Assembly: GCF_052055875.1 (NCBI RefSeq)
Contig: NZ_CP170508.1
Span: forward strand, 1 to 64,000
Direction of reading: 5' to 3'
Length of the DNA stretch: 64,000 nucleotides
Source: Methanosphaerula subterraneus
Lineage (GTDB): Archaea > Halobacteriota > Methanomicrobia > Methanomicrobiales > Methanospirillaceae
A program made the position numbers and the translations under genes. The notes under the pieces were generated by a model. The model had not been told where the DNA came from. It saw only the letters and a list, made by a program, of their open reading frames with translations, and made no database searches. Positions within the stretch are counted from its first letter, which is position 1. Each line of letters opens with the position of its first letter. Shown here piece by piece: positions 23,222 through 32,219 of the stretch.

Positions 23222-25216
23222 ATGAGATCTTCGTATTTTCCGTATCTATTCTGCGTCCTGCTCCTCTGTAGTAGCGTCCAGGTCGTTTCGGCCGAAGGTG
23301 GGTATGGGTACATCACGCAATGGGGCAGCTGGCGCACAGGAGACGGGCAGTTTAACCAGCCCGGTGGTATCGCGGTCGACAGCGCAGGAATCGTATACAT
23401 TGCCGACACGGATAACCAACGGATCCAGACGTTCGATGCGGATGGGACATTCATCACGAAATGGGGGAACAGCAGGTATGGGAGCACATCGTATCGTTTG
23501 GGGGACGGGCAGTTCAACCACCCGGACTCTATTGCGGTCGATACCGGAGGAAACGTCTACGTGACCGACAGGTCCGACAACCGGGTCCAGAAGTTCACCT
23601 CGAACGGCACATTCATCACACGATGGGGCATGGAAGGCTGGGGCTCCCTGAACGGGCAATTCATGGGTCCCCGGGGGATCGCGGTCGACGGCGCAGAGAA
23701 CGTCTACGTCGCTGACTGGGGCAACCACCGGGTCCAGAAGTTCACCTCGAACGGCATGTACATCACGAAATGGGGCTCGGAAGGCTCGGAAGACGGACAA
23801 TTCGAAGAGCCACAGGGTGTCGCAGTGGATAACGCAGGAAACATATTCGTGGTCGACACCGGAAACCACCGTGTCCAGAAGTTCACCTCGAACGGAATAT
23901 TCATCGCCAAATGGGGTGGTTCCGGCTCGGGAGACGGACAGTTCGAAGAGCCATCTGGTGTCACCGTGGACAACACAGGAAACGTCTACGTGACCGATAC
24001 GAACAACAACCGGGTCCAAAAGTTCACATCGAACGGAACATTCATCACACAATGGGGCAGTCGTGGTCCGGGAGACGGACTGTTCGAAGAGCCACAGGGT
24101 GTTGCGGTGGACAGTGAAGGAAATGTCTACGTGACCGATACGAAGAACAGCCGGATTCAGAAGTTCACGTCGAACGGCACATTCATCGCCAAATGGGGAT
24201 ATCAGGGCCAAAAAGAGATGCTGATCAACCTTCCATCTGATGTCGCAGTCGACAGCGCAGGAAACGTCTATATCGCCGAAATGGGGGAAAATCAGATCCT
24301 GAAGTTCACGTCGAACGGCACGTTCATCACACAATGGGGGGGTTCCAGGCCATCCGGTGTCACTGTGGACAGTGCCGGCAACGTCTACGTGGTTGACATG
24401 ACCAACAACCGGGTCCAGAAGTTCACGTCGAACGGCACATTCATCACACAATGGGGCAGTTTGGGCTCTGAAGACGGGCAGTTCGACAGGCCATCTGGAG
24501 TCACAGTGGACACCGCCGGCAACGTCTACGTCGCCGACAAAGGGAACCACCGGATCCAGAAATTCAATTCAACCGGCGGATTCATCACGAAATGGGGTAG
24601 ACATGGGATAGAAGACGGGGAGCTTGGCTTGCCATCAGATGTCGCAGTCGACAGCGCAGGAGACGTTTACGTGGTCGACGCTGACCATGTAAAGAAGTTT
24701 ACGTCGAACGGCACGTTCATCACAATATGGGGTTCGGAGGGGCCGGGAGACGGGCAGTTCTTAATGCCATCTGATGTTGCAGTCGACAGCGCTGGGAACG
24801 TGTACGTCGCGGATTCTAATAACGACCGGATCCAGAAGTTCACGTCGAACGGCACATTCATCACGAAATGGGGCACCTATGGCAACGGCGACGGGCAGTT
24901 CCGCTATCCACAGGGTGTCGCAGTCGACAGCACAGGGAATGTATATGTCGCTGACATGAGTAACGATCGGATCCAGAAGTTCGCCCCGGTGGGCCCGCCG
25001 ATAATACCCCCATCAGGAAACGCTCCCCTGGACCTCGACCATGACGGGCTCTATGAGGATATCGATGGCAACGGTGGACGAGAATTTAACGACGTGGTGA
25101 CCTTCTTCAACCAGATGGACTGGATCGGCGATCATGGACCGGTCGGTGCATTCGATTTCAACACAAACGGCCAGATCGATTTCAATGATATCATCATACT
25201 GTTCAACGAACTTTAG
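23222..25216 (+). CDS. Secreted NHL-repeat protein with dockerin-like C-terminus
   Basis: The protein has 664 residues from the ATG at 23222. Residues 1-25 are a signal peptide ending in VVSAEG. Twelve NHL-type blades follow, each with a core like GVAVDSAGNVYVAD..NNRVQKF and an ITQWG-type strand; twelve blades suit two six-bladed propellers. The C-terminus (LDLDHDGLYEDIDGNG, FDFNTNGQIDFND) contains paired calcium-binding loops of dockerin or EF-hand type. It is probably a surface protein binding glycans or proteins. Repeats are similar at the DNA level, which favours recombination among blades. Confidence 0.85.
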   Translation: MRSSYFPYLFCVLLLCSSVQVVSAEGGYGYITQWGSWRTGDGQFNQPGGIAVDSAGIVYIADTDNQRIQTFDADGTFITKWGNSRYGSTSYRLGDGQFNHPDSIAVDTGGNVYVTDRSDNRVQKFTSNGTFITRWGMEGWGSLNGQFMGPRGIAVDGAENVYVADWGNHRVQKFTSNGMYITKWGSEGSEDGQFEEPQGVAVDNAGNIFVVDTGNHRVQKFTSNGIFIAKWGGSGSGDGQFEEPSGVTVDNTGNVYVTDTNNNRVQKFTSNGTFITQWGSRGPGDGLFEEPQGVAVDSEGNVYVTDTKNSRIQKFTSNGTFIAKWGYQGQKEMLINLPSDVAVDSAGNVYIAEMGENQILKFTSNGTFITQWGGSRPSGVTVDSAGNVYVVDMTNNRVQKFTSNGTFITQWGSLGSEDGQFDRPSGVTVDTAGNVYVADKGNHRIQKFNSTGGFITKWGRHGIEDGELGLPSDVAVDSAGDVYVVDADHVKKFTSNGTFITIWGSEGPGDGQFLMPSDVAVDSAGNVYVADSNNDRIQKFTSNGTFITKWGTYGNGDGQFRYPQGVAVDSTGNVYVADMSNDRIQKFAPVGPPIIPPSGNAPLDLDHDGLYEDIDGNGGREFNDVVTFFNQMDWIGDHGPVGAFDFNTNGQIDFNDIIILFNEL

Positions 25217-25430
25217 GGATTGATGCCGGCCGGCGCATACGAGCCGGCTCCACTTCTTTTTTTACAAAACCTGATCTGTTCCGCTCTGCCGGCGCCCGCC
25301 GATCGTAAAACATCGTCGGTCTCAGTCGCCGATATCGAATCGCGAGCGAGGTTAGGTATCTCCCCGTCCATGGTTTCTTGTCGGCCGGTTTCTGCGAGGG
25401 GGCAGGGGCCGGCCGCACGGAGTAATCATC

Positions 25431-25937
25431 ATGGGAGATTTCGTAGAGTCAAGTATCACGAAGACTGCGGTCAGAAAGCTGACCGCACCGATCGCGGATA
25501 TCACCGCGTTCAACAGCATCGTCGCGGGGGTCATCGCCGATAACCCCTGGAACTGCACCGCCTACCAGGTCGGGACCGAGAGTTTCCAGCCGGTCGTCAG
25601 GTCGAAGGAGGCCTACACCGCCCGGATCGCCTACCAGGACGGGGACGCCGTCACCGTCGGCACCGTCTCGGCGAAGGCGCCGTCCGTCGCCGGCTTCAAT
25701 GCGGCCGTGACTGCCGTGCTGGCCGACACCGCACTGCAGACCGCGATGGGAGCGGTGGCCGCGAGCCATGCCGGCGACGACGACACCTTCTCAGCCACGC
25801 TGAAGTGCCACGACGCGAACGGGGAGGTCTATACCGTCGCGTTCAGCCGGAGCCAGGTCACGATCGGGTCCTACTCGGACGACGCGATCAGGACCAGGGT
25901 GGAGACCTGGGCGGACGGCGTGCCGGCCCTGGCCTGA
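25431..25937 (+). CDS. Hypothetical protein
   Basis: The gene encodes 168 residues from the ATG at 25431, with GGAG 9 nt upstream. It has two related halves: near residue 25, TAFNSIVAGVIADNPW; near residue 90, AGFNAAVTAVLADTAL. This suggests an internal duplication. It is GC-rich like the core genome, with no signal peptide or membrane helix. I recognise no family. A hairpin with a T-rich tail at 26004-26030 follows. Confidence 0.6.
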   Translation: MGDFVESSITKTAVRKLTAPIADITAFNSIVAGVIADNPWNCTAYQVGTESFQPVVRSKEAYTARIAYQDGDAVTVGTVSAKAPSVAGFNAAVTAVLADTALQTAMGAVAASHAGDDDTFSATLKCHDANGEVYTVAFSRSQVTIGSYSDDAIRTRVETWADGVPALA

Positions 25938-26003
25938 GTGGGGAGAACCACCTCACCCATTTCACCCCGTTCGTTGCCATCGTTTCCATCTATAGTCGAA
26001 AAC

Positions 26004-26030
26004 CTAACTGTTTATACAGTTAGATTTTCT
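26004..26030 (+). terminator. Hairpin with T-rich tail
   Basis: The arms CTAACTG and CAGTTAG flank the loop TTTATA and are followed by ATTTTCT. The position 67 bp after the stop at 25937 fits a transcription end. Confidence 0.5.
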
Positions 26031-26940
26031 CAAATTCTGGTTCACCGGTAAGGGGAACCGGAAGTGAGAAGAGTCCGGAGGACTCTGCGAATAGTCTTAA
26101 ACGCATCGAATCCCAAAATGGGTCAATCTCCGACTCCTCTGAGTCTACGATTGACCAGGGATGTTGCGTTCAACACTATAAACTGCACATACCTTGATCA
26201 AACGTCGCAGGCATTCGTCATCGGGGCCGCATTGGGGGGCGGTCCCCCTTTTTTCGCTGGTTTCCCGGAGGCCCAAAACCTGATCAACCGGGAACAGTAA
26301 TAGGTACGTGCCTGCGGGTGTCTCACTGCATCTCTTCTGAAAGCGTGATCTGGTGGAACTGTTCAACGGCCGCAAAGCCGCCCGTCACGATCGCTGAGAG
26401 GAGCATAATCTCCATGGGCGTGAGGATGGATCCCCATTCCCGCTGCCGCCCTCCTTTTTCGGAGCTGCGGGGGTATGAGAAATAAGACAATGATCCAGGT
26501 GAACTCCCACTCTGGATCGAGGATCTCCTACTGACTCAATCTCTTATATGTTCCAGGATTTTGAAATTGGCTACCTACCGCCAGTTCTGGTCCCGTTGTT
26601 GGGGATGCCTCCTCTAGTTTGAGCAAAGGCGGATCTACTTTACAGGTGTTTGGGGTGTGTCATCCCCCCTAGATCGTTTGATTCAAAGTGGCCTTACTCC
26701 CTGACCTGCGAAGGGGGCATCTGCTTGGTTCATGCCGGCCGCCTGCCTCCTCTACTCGGAGGGGTTAGGTTCCTTTCTGTCTCAACTTTTCAATCAATGA
26801 TGAGACCCATTCCCGTGCTTCTTCGGTCTCGTATATTTGCCGTGTCGCTGTGATTTCAAGGATGTCCCCCTCTTCTACACAAGACATAATATTACGATCC
26901 TCGAAGACTTGATACCAATAGAACCGATACCAAAAATACA
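26031..26940. other. Long degenerate spacer
   Basis: No intact gene is supported over ~900 bp. A 30-codon minus-strand frame (26322-26414) reads MEIMLLSAIVTGGFAAVEQF and looks like the tail of a lost protein. TGCGTTCAACACTATA at 26165-26180 is identical to the sequence just upstream of mptD (42329-42344). The rest shows nothing I can name. Confidence 0.4.
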
Positions 26941-27165
26941 TTAGGCCTGTCTTTTTCGGTCAGATATGTACATAACAGAAAGTCCAATTGCCACTACGAT
27001 CCATATTTGGAGTAAGTTCCAATAGTACCCAGGTTGAACAGCAGCAGTAGCAAAAAGAGCGCAAAATAGCGCAAATGCCGTGAATAGAAACGACACCCCA
27101 TAGAGGACGTGCCAAAAAACGTGCCAAAATATCTTGCCTATGGCCCAACCCCATCCTTTTGTCAT
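26941..27165 (-). CDS. Small two-helix membrane protein
   Basis: The gene encodes 74 residues from the ATG at 27165. Two hydrophobic stretches (FWHVLYGVSFLFTAFALFCALFA-type and LLQIWIVVAIGLSVMYI) are followed by a basic tail RKRQA. The start overlaps the zinc-ribbon gene's stop as ATGA (27162-27165), indicating a two-gene operon. Function unknown. Confidence 0.5.
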   Translation of the reverse strand: MTKGWGWAIGKIFWHVFWHVLYGVSFLFTAFALFCALFATAAVQPGYYWNLLQIWIVVAIGLSVMYISDRKRQA

Positions 27166-27383
27166 GATCTACCTCGCTGGTGTGTGACCGGGTGGAGGCG
27201 AGCTCGGCAGTTCCCCCTCTGGATGTGAATAATCGTGGCCGGAACAGTCCATATTCCAACAGCGGGTGGCTTGTAGTAGTCCTTATCGAGGACCCGCTCG
27301 GCCTCCTTCAGGTTTATTGTGCACTTGGGACTTGCTACCAACCCATCTTGGACCTCGGTTCCACAATTGGGGCACTGTGTCAT
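27162..27383 (-). CDS. Small zinc-ribbon N-terminal protein
   Basis: The gene encodes 73 residues from the ATG at 27383 (MTQCPNCG). It opens with CPNCGTEVQDGLVASPKC, a typical ribbon whose last expected CxxC has lost one Cys (SPKC instead of CPKC). The remainder has one moderately hydrophobic stretch and a basic tail. Several genes in the window share this N-terminal ribbon design. It may be a degenerating member. Overlaps the next gene by 4 nt. Confidence 0.5.
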   Translation of the reverse strand: MTQCPNCGTEVQDGLVASPKCTINLKEAERVLDKDYYKPPAVGIWTVPATIIHIQRGNCRARLHPVTHQRGRS

Positions 27384-27469
27384 AGAAACATCATGGACAG
27401 GATATTGATTGATGCTACTAAGAACCTTGTGAAACGCTTTCCTCAGTTCACTGTGATTGCGTGAACCAT

Positions 27470-27640
27470 AGGAGATGATTCACTGCGACAAACGCGGCCG
27501 CCACTATCGCCGCCCGGAGGACCACCTCAAAGTAGTAGACCGGGACCAGCAGTCCCCTTGACCGCTGCGACCGCCGGCACGATCAAGGCGATGTCGACCA
27601 GGGCGACGGTCCGCGTGATAGAACGATTCTAGTGGAACGA
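27470..27640 (-). pseudogene. Frameshifted membrane-protein remnant
   Basis: One minus-strand frame reads TRTVALVDIALIVPAVAAVKG and then a stop soon after. A second frame continues LLVPVYYFEVVLRAAIVAAA and FVAVNHLLWF. Joined by a frameshift near 27545-27555, they form two plausible membrane helices. No start or clear end remains. The rest of 27384-27815 holds no supported gene. Confidence 0.45.
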
Positions 27641-27815
27641 GATGAAGGGCGGGCCGGCAGGTGGAGGGTTCGATCTGTTCATCCACACCTAAAATATGAG
27701 GCTATTCTGGGATTATTCATGACGCAGAACATAAAGATCTTTCTTTTTACCTATTGTCGAAGTGGTATCGAATTTACTGCGGAAAGACAGGTAATGGGAA
27801 AAAGTATGTGAATAA

Positions 27816-28781
27816 TTATTTTGATTCTGCCATTCTTTTCAGTTGCGTGGAAATCCTAATTATTGTAATTCCCCCTAAATACTGTCGAATATTTATCAAT
27901 CTACGACTTGCTAAAACAACGAGAATATTTTCTACAAGTAATTTTTTGATATTAATTTCCTCAACAATTTTATTACTATTTCGAGAATCACTGTTAATAA
28001 TATGAAAAATGACAGAATCTACCTTTTTTTCATAATCTGGGATTCTAACTCTTGAATATTCTTGAAATCCGTTTGAAGTGATCTGATAAAAGGGAATTTG
28101 TCCACTCAATAATCTATCAATCTTAATCAAATTATTTTCTTCCAATATCTCTAGACTTTCATGAAGTTGTTCTCGATTAATATCAAATTCAGAAACCTTA
28201 TGATAGAGAGTATCTGATCTCCCATCTAATCTCCCCCTCTCAATTGCTTCTTCACATGCTTTCTCAAATATGATACTATCAACACGTGTTAGTGATGGGA
28301 AAACAACGATAGGTGCACGAGAATATTTTGGGGATTCTCCAAGTTCTGTTTTTTCAATCGTACCGAATATACTCGCAACGATTCGATTAAATTCATTTTG
28401 ATAGTCTTGAATGTCTCCTATATCTTGCCATACTGTCGAATACAGACACTCAGGAACTGGGCAATTATCTAGTCTTATTGGGATTATTTTTAAATTTGAA
28501 TTTATCTTTTTCATCATAGCAGCGTTCAATTCTTCTTTAACCCAAGGTTTTTCAACACTATTTTTTGAGAGGACGATTATGACAGCATCTGCCTCTTTTA
28601 ATCCCTCCTCGAAGATTTTATCGATTAAACTATCTCCCGGTAACAATTCCCGCTGATCTAGCCAAACCCTGATACCCCTGTTTATTAATTTATTAGAAAA
28701 GTCGATGACAAAACGTTCTTTATCCTCACTTGCATGGGAAAGAAATACGTTCGGATGTTTATTGGAAGATTGATTATCCAT
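27816..28781 (-). CDS. TIR-domain protein with winged-helix-like C-terminus
   Basis: The protein has 321 residues from the ATG at 28781. Residues ~10-145 form a TIR domain: NVFLSHASEDKERFVIDFSNKL, GIRVWLDQRELLPGDSLIDKI, and ADAVIIVLSKNSVEKPWVKEEL. The Glu in WVKEEL sits where catalytic TIR NADases carry theirs. The C-terminal ~170 residues look like helical winged-helix units (LHESLEILEENNLIKIDRL). The gene is very AT-rich against its surroundings, so it is probably acquired. Prokaryotic TIR proteins are mostly NAD-degrading or signalling defence effectors. It is divergent from the AlbA_2/RecG-like gene. Confidence 0.8.
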   Translation of the reverse strand: MDNQSSNKHPNVFLSHASEDKERFVIDFSNKLINRGIRVWLDQRELLPGDSLIDKIFEEGLKEADAVIIVLSKNSVEKPWVKEELNAAMMKKINSNLKIIPIRLDNCPVPECLYSTVWQDIGDIQDYQNEFNRIVASIFGTIEKTELGESPKYSRAPIVVFPSLTRVDSIIFEKACEEAIERGRLDGRSDTLYHKVSEFDINREQLHESLEILEENNLIKIDRLLSGQIPFYQITSNGFQEYSRVRIPDYEKKVDSVIFHIINSDSRNSNKIVEEINIKKLLVENILVVLASRRLINIRQYLGGITIIRISTQLKRMAESK

Positions 28782-28809
28782 AGATATTGTTGAATGACTT
28801 TGACTGAGA

Positions 28810-28820
28810 TATTATAATCT
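28810..28820 (-). promoter_or_regulatory. TATA box for the TIR gene
   Basis: The minus strand reads AGATTATAATA about 30 bp before the ATG at 28781, which would give an almost leaderless mRNA. Confidence 0.45.
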
Positions 28821-29034
28821 GTATATGGACTGGGCAACTCAATGAGGGGCTGAAGACATACCGGATATCGTGTCGCTGCCCGGGACTCCTCGTCGGTTCC
28901 GTCTCCAGCCTTGACAGGTATGGAGAGCCGGCACCCAGTGAACTCAAACCTTTTCTCTCCACAGTGGCGATATCTATTCGAGACATCACAGCGCGGACTC
29001 CTTTGTTCGAGCCGATTGCAGAAGGCGAATTCAC

Positions 29035-30756
29035 ATGACCATACCCACCAACGATGAGATCCTTGCCATCCTCGACCAGCTTGAGACGTCATTCGCCGAT
29101 GATCTCGAGAGTGAGTATCTCGACTTCAAGCGCTGGACCGATGCCAAATCGGGATTGAAGGTAGCCATAGGGTATGCGGCATGCTTCGCCAATGCGGAAG
29201 GTGGCGTCGTCGTTTTCGGCGTAGAAGACAAGGTACACAGACGTGAGAAAGCGATTCACGGGGCGAAGAGCTACACCCTCGATACATGGAAGTGTGGTAT
29301 ATTCAACGGAACACTGCCCCATCTTGATGTCGACGTCGAAGAACTCTCTGTTCCCGAAGGAACCGGCAAACTCCTCATTGTCCGGATCCCCAAAGGAGAA
29401 CACCCGCCGTACGGGACCACAGCCGGCAGTTACCGAAAACGGGTGGGAAAGAACTGCATAGGACTCCATCCGACCGAACACTCCAATGAACGGTACACCG
29501 CCGGCATTGTCGATTGGAGCGGCGAGCCGGCAGTCGGTGTTGAGGTGGCTGATCTGGACCCTGTGGAGATCGCCCGTGCTCGTCGTTTTCTTCGCGCAAG
29601 AAACCCGGATTCTCTGTTGCTGGACCTGGAAGATGGGGCCTTTCTCAAGGAGATCCAGGCAGTTCGCCAGGGTCATGTGACCAACGCAGGTCTCCTCCTC
29701 TTCGGCCGGCCCGATATCATCCGGGACTTCTGCCACCAGAGCCAGGTACACTATGTCCACCAGACCTCCGATACGACCGTCTCCCGGAACGACTTCTGGA
29801 ATTCTGGCTTGCTTCAGATCATCGAGAACATCGAATCCATCTTCTCAAGTCCAATCAATCCAGAAGAAGAGATCGAGGTCGGCCTCACCAAGATCCGGAT
29901 CCCTGCCTTTCCCCTTGTGGCGGTTCGTGAGGCGGTGCTGAATGCGGTCACTCACCGTGACTATACCAACCCCGGAGAAGTGCTGATCCGTCAGCTCCCA
30001 ACCCGGCTGATCGTAACCAGCCCGGGCGGTTTCATCGGCGGTATCACGCCGAAGAACATTCTGACCCATGAGTCCGTCCAGCGGAACCGGACGCTGGCGA
30101 ACGCATTCGTCCAATTACGTCTTGTCGAATCGGCCGGTGTCGGTCGATCCCGCATCTTTGGATCCATGCTCAACTACGGCAAGAGAATCCCCCAGTATGA
30201 AGCCGACGACTACCAGGTCACCCTCAATATCTACGACGGCACCTTCGACCGCCGGATGGCCTCGATGATCGCGGAATGGACCTCGGAAGGGGTGGTGATT
30301 GGGCTCTCAGAACTTCTTGTCCTCTCGTACCTCAAGGACAACCCGTATCTTGACACGCAATCCGCCGCAGACCTTCTCCAGGTCAGCCCCGATCAAGCCC
30401 TCAGGATCCTCGACCAGATGACGCTGTCCAGTTGGGGCATTCTTGAACGGAAAGGGCATACCCGCATGGCGACGTTCTTCCTCACCAAAAAGGTTGCAAA
30501 GGACCTGATCGGGAGAGCAAACTACACTCGGATACGGGGTATCGAGACGACGCAGTTTCCAGCCGTTGTCCGGGAGCATCTCCGCCATCATGGGAGCATC
30601 AATAATGCTGAGGTACGCGAATTGTTCAACCTCGGGAACTCCCGATCGGCCAGCGTGGAGGCATCCCGCTATCTCAAAACCTGGTCGGGAGAGGATGGAT
30701 TTCTCATTCGAGAGGGGAAACCCCCGAATACTCTCTATCGGTTGCGGGATCGCTGA
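29035..30756 (+). CDS. AlbA_2/Schlafen-type, RecG-like ATP-binding regulator
   Basis: The protein has 573 residues from the ATG at 29035. The N-terminal AlbA_2 domain shows ESEYLDFKRW, then ANAEGGVVVFGVEDK and an SYRKRVGKN stretch. The middle is the GHKL-like part usual in this family (AVREAVLNAVTHRDYTNPGEV, then GRSRIF). The C-terminus has winged-helix character (LLVLSYLKDNPYLDTQSAADLL). Proteins of this type are often annotated as 'RecG-like' transcription regulators, though they are not helicases. The family is often seen beside toxin or defence genes, and a TIR gene diverges from it here. Confidence 0.8.
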   Translation: MTIPTNDEILAILDQLETSFADDLESEYLDFKRWTDAKSGLKVAIGYAACFANAEGGVVVFGVEDKVHRREKAIHGAKSYTLDTWKCGIFNGTLPHLDVDVEELSVPEGTGKLLIVRIPKGEHPPYGTTAGSYRKRVGKNCIGLHPTEHSNERYTAGIVDWSGEPAVGVEVADLDPVEIARARRFLRARNPDSLLLDLEDGAFLKEIQAVRQGHVTNAGLLLFGRPDIIRDFCHQSQVHYVHQTSDTTVSRNDFWNSGLLQIIENIESIFSSPINPEEEIEVGLTKIRIPAFPLVAVREAVLNAVTHRDYTNPGEVLIRQLPTRLIVTSPGGFIGGITPKNILTHESVQRNRTLANAFVQLRLVESAGVGRSRIFGSMLNYGKRIPQYEADDYQVTLNIYDGTFDRRMASMIAEWTSEGVVIGLSELLVLSYLKDNPYLDTQSAADLLQVSPDQALRILDQMTLSSWGILERKGHTRMATFFLTKKVAKDLIGRANYTRIRGIETTQFPAVVREHLRHHGSINNAEVRELFNLGNSRSASVEASRYLKTWSGEDGFLIREGKPPNTLYRLRDR

Positions 30757-31203
30757 AGTGCAGTATTTTTTGGTGTTACTCTGGTGTTAACACCTTGAGG
30801 GCTCTTTTTAAAAATACCGCAAATTGCGGATTAAATTCCAGATAAACGAATATCTGAATGTTTCACGAGTGTTAGCAAAGTGTTGCAGATCTGCAAAACT
30901 GCCCATCAGTGATATCCAGGGGCGTTACCCTTTCTCAACCTCTCAATCTGTCATAGAGATACACCGTGTCGCCGTCGCCCCCGCGAACGTGAACGAACGC
31001 TTCGCTCCTTCACCGGTCGACGTCCAGCCGGCCAGACTCCCCAGTGAACGAACAGCGGTTCAAGATAGACACCGTTTCGCCTTTCAGGTCCAGGGGGGCG
31101 ATCGAGACCGGGCCGGACCATGCCGGCCGGCAGAGGGCCACCGGCCATTACCATCACAACCTTTTTTGTCTTACGCAGTGATATTCTCCTTAAATCTGAT
31201 ACC
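30757..31203. other. Spacer with a 12-bp palindrome
   Basis: GGTGTTAACACC (30783-30794) is a perfect palindrome, and a GGTGTTA half site precedes it at 30772-30778. This follows the stop at 30756 by ~25 bp. It could be an operator or part of a transcript end. No gene is supported in this 447-bp stretch. Confidence 0.4.
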
Positions 31204-32166
31204 ATGCGAACGCTTGTCCTGTCCGGGATCCTGATCCTGCTGCTCGTCTGCCTCTCTCCTGCAGTGGCAGCTGATACCACCCAGACACCCACGGTGAACA
31301 CCACCACGGTCGCCAATGTCTCCGTCACCCCCACCGAGGTGCCGGCCGTCGTCGACGGGACCAACTTCAACATCCATGTCACCAACCTGGATGTGCTGGC
31401 CCAGGCCGTGACCCTCTTCAACACCGGCACCCAGCCGGTCCCGCTGGACAACTGGTATATCACGAACGGCGGGGTCACCGCCATCTACTCGTTCCCGAAC
31501 TTCACCCTCCAGCCGAATGCGACCGTGACCGTCTACGCCGGCCCCGGCACCGGCACTGCCGCCACCCTGTACTGGGGGATGGACGGCACCGTCTGGAACC
31601 CGAACGGGGACTCCGCCACCCTCTTCGACACCCTCGGGACCGTCATCAGTGTCTGCACCGCCATGCCGGTGGGGGTCGCCACCCCGACGCCGGCGCCCAC
31701 CACCGTCGTGACCACCGTCCCGACGGTTGCGCACGGGGCTCCCCGCTACTATGCAGGGGACGTGATCTGGACCGACTATACCCGGCAGGACAAGTACTGG
31801 GTTATCCTGGCCTACGACGCCACCACCGACAAGTACGGCCGTTCGGTCATCCTCCCCAACCGGGACGGGACCTGGGGGCACCTGGTCACCGACGACATCC
31901 TCTGGGACGACCGGCTCTATGTCGAGACCTACTACCCGGTGCGGCTGAACCACCTCGACCCCCTGACGATCGTCATCGGGGACTTCACCACCGCAGTCAC
32001 GCCGACGGTCCAGCCCACGGTCCGGCCGACACCGGACCCCCGGAGCGGGCCCTTCACGATCTACGACATCTTCAAGAAGCCGGCTGATGCGGATTACAAG
32101 CGGACGCACCAGACCGGGCCGAAACTGAACTTCATCAGGTGGTACCCGCCATGGGCCCGGTCCTGA
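31204..32166 (+). CDS. Secreted lamin-tail-domain (LTD) protein
   Basis: The protein has 320 residues from the ATG at 31204, the start of a signal peptide (RTLVLSGILILLLVCLSPAVAAD). Residues ~60-160 resemble an LTD: a beta-sandwich with LFNTGTQPVPLDNWYITN, YSFPNFTLQPNATVTVYAG and YWGMDGTVWNPNGDSATLFD. A Thr/Pro linker follows. The last ~110 residues form a second compact domain (GDVIWTDYTRQDKYWVILAYD) that I cannot name. It ends without an anchor, so it is probably released or bound non-covalently to the envelope. Confidence 0.75.
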   Translation: MRTLVLSGILILLLVCLSPAVAADTTQTPTVNTTTVANVSVTPTEVPAVVDGTNFNIHVTNLDVLAQAVTLFNTGTQPVPLDNWYITNGGVTAIYSFPNFTLQPNATVTVYAGPGTGTAATLYWGMDGTVWNPNGDSATLFDTLGTVISVCTAMPVGVATPTPAPTTVVTTVPTVAHGAPRYYAGDVIWTDYTRQDKYWVILAYDATTDKYGRSVILPNRDGTWGHLVTDDILWDDRLYVETYYPVRLNHLDPLTIVIGDFTTAVTPTVQPTVRPTPDPRSGPFTIYDIFKKPADADYKRTHQTGPKLNFIRWYPPWARS

Positions 32167-32219
32167 CCGGGTTCTAAAACTTTTTTAACGCCAAAAAAAA
32201 GAGCAGGCATGCCGGCCGG

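Noticed and set aside
23246..24550. Long minus-strand ORF of 434 codons
   Set aside because: It is the antisense shadow of the NHL-repeat gene. Its repetitiveness mirrors the blades and it has no independent motif or ribosome site.
28685..29092. 135-codon minus-strand ORF between TIR and AlbA_2 genes
   Set aside because: It overlaps the promoter region and both gene starts; no motif and atypical composition.
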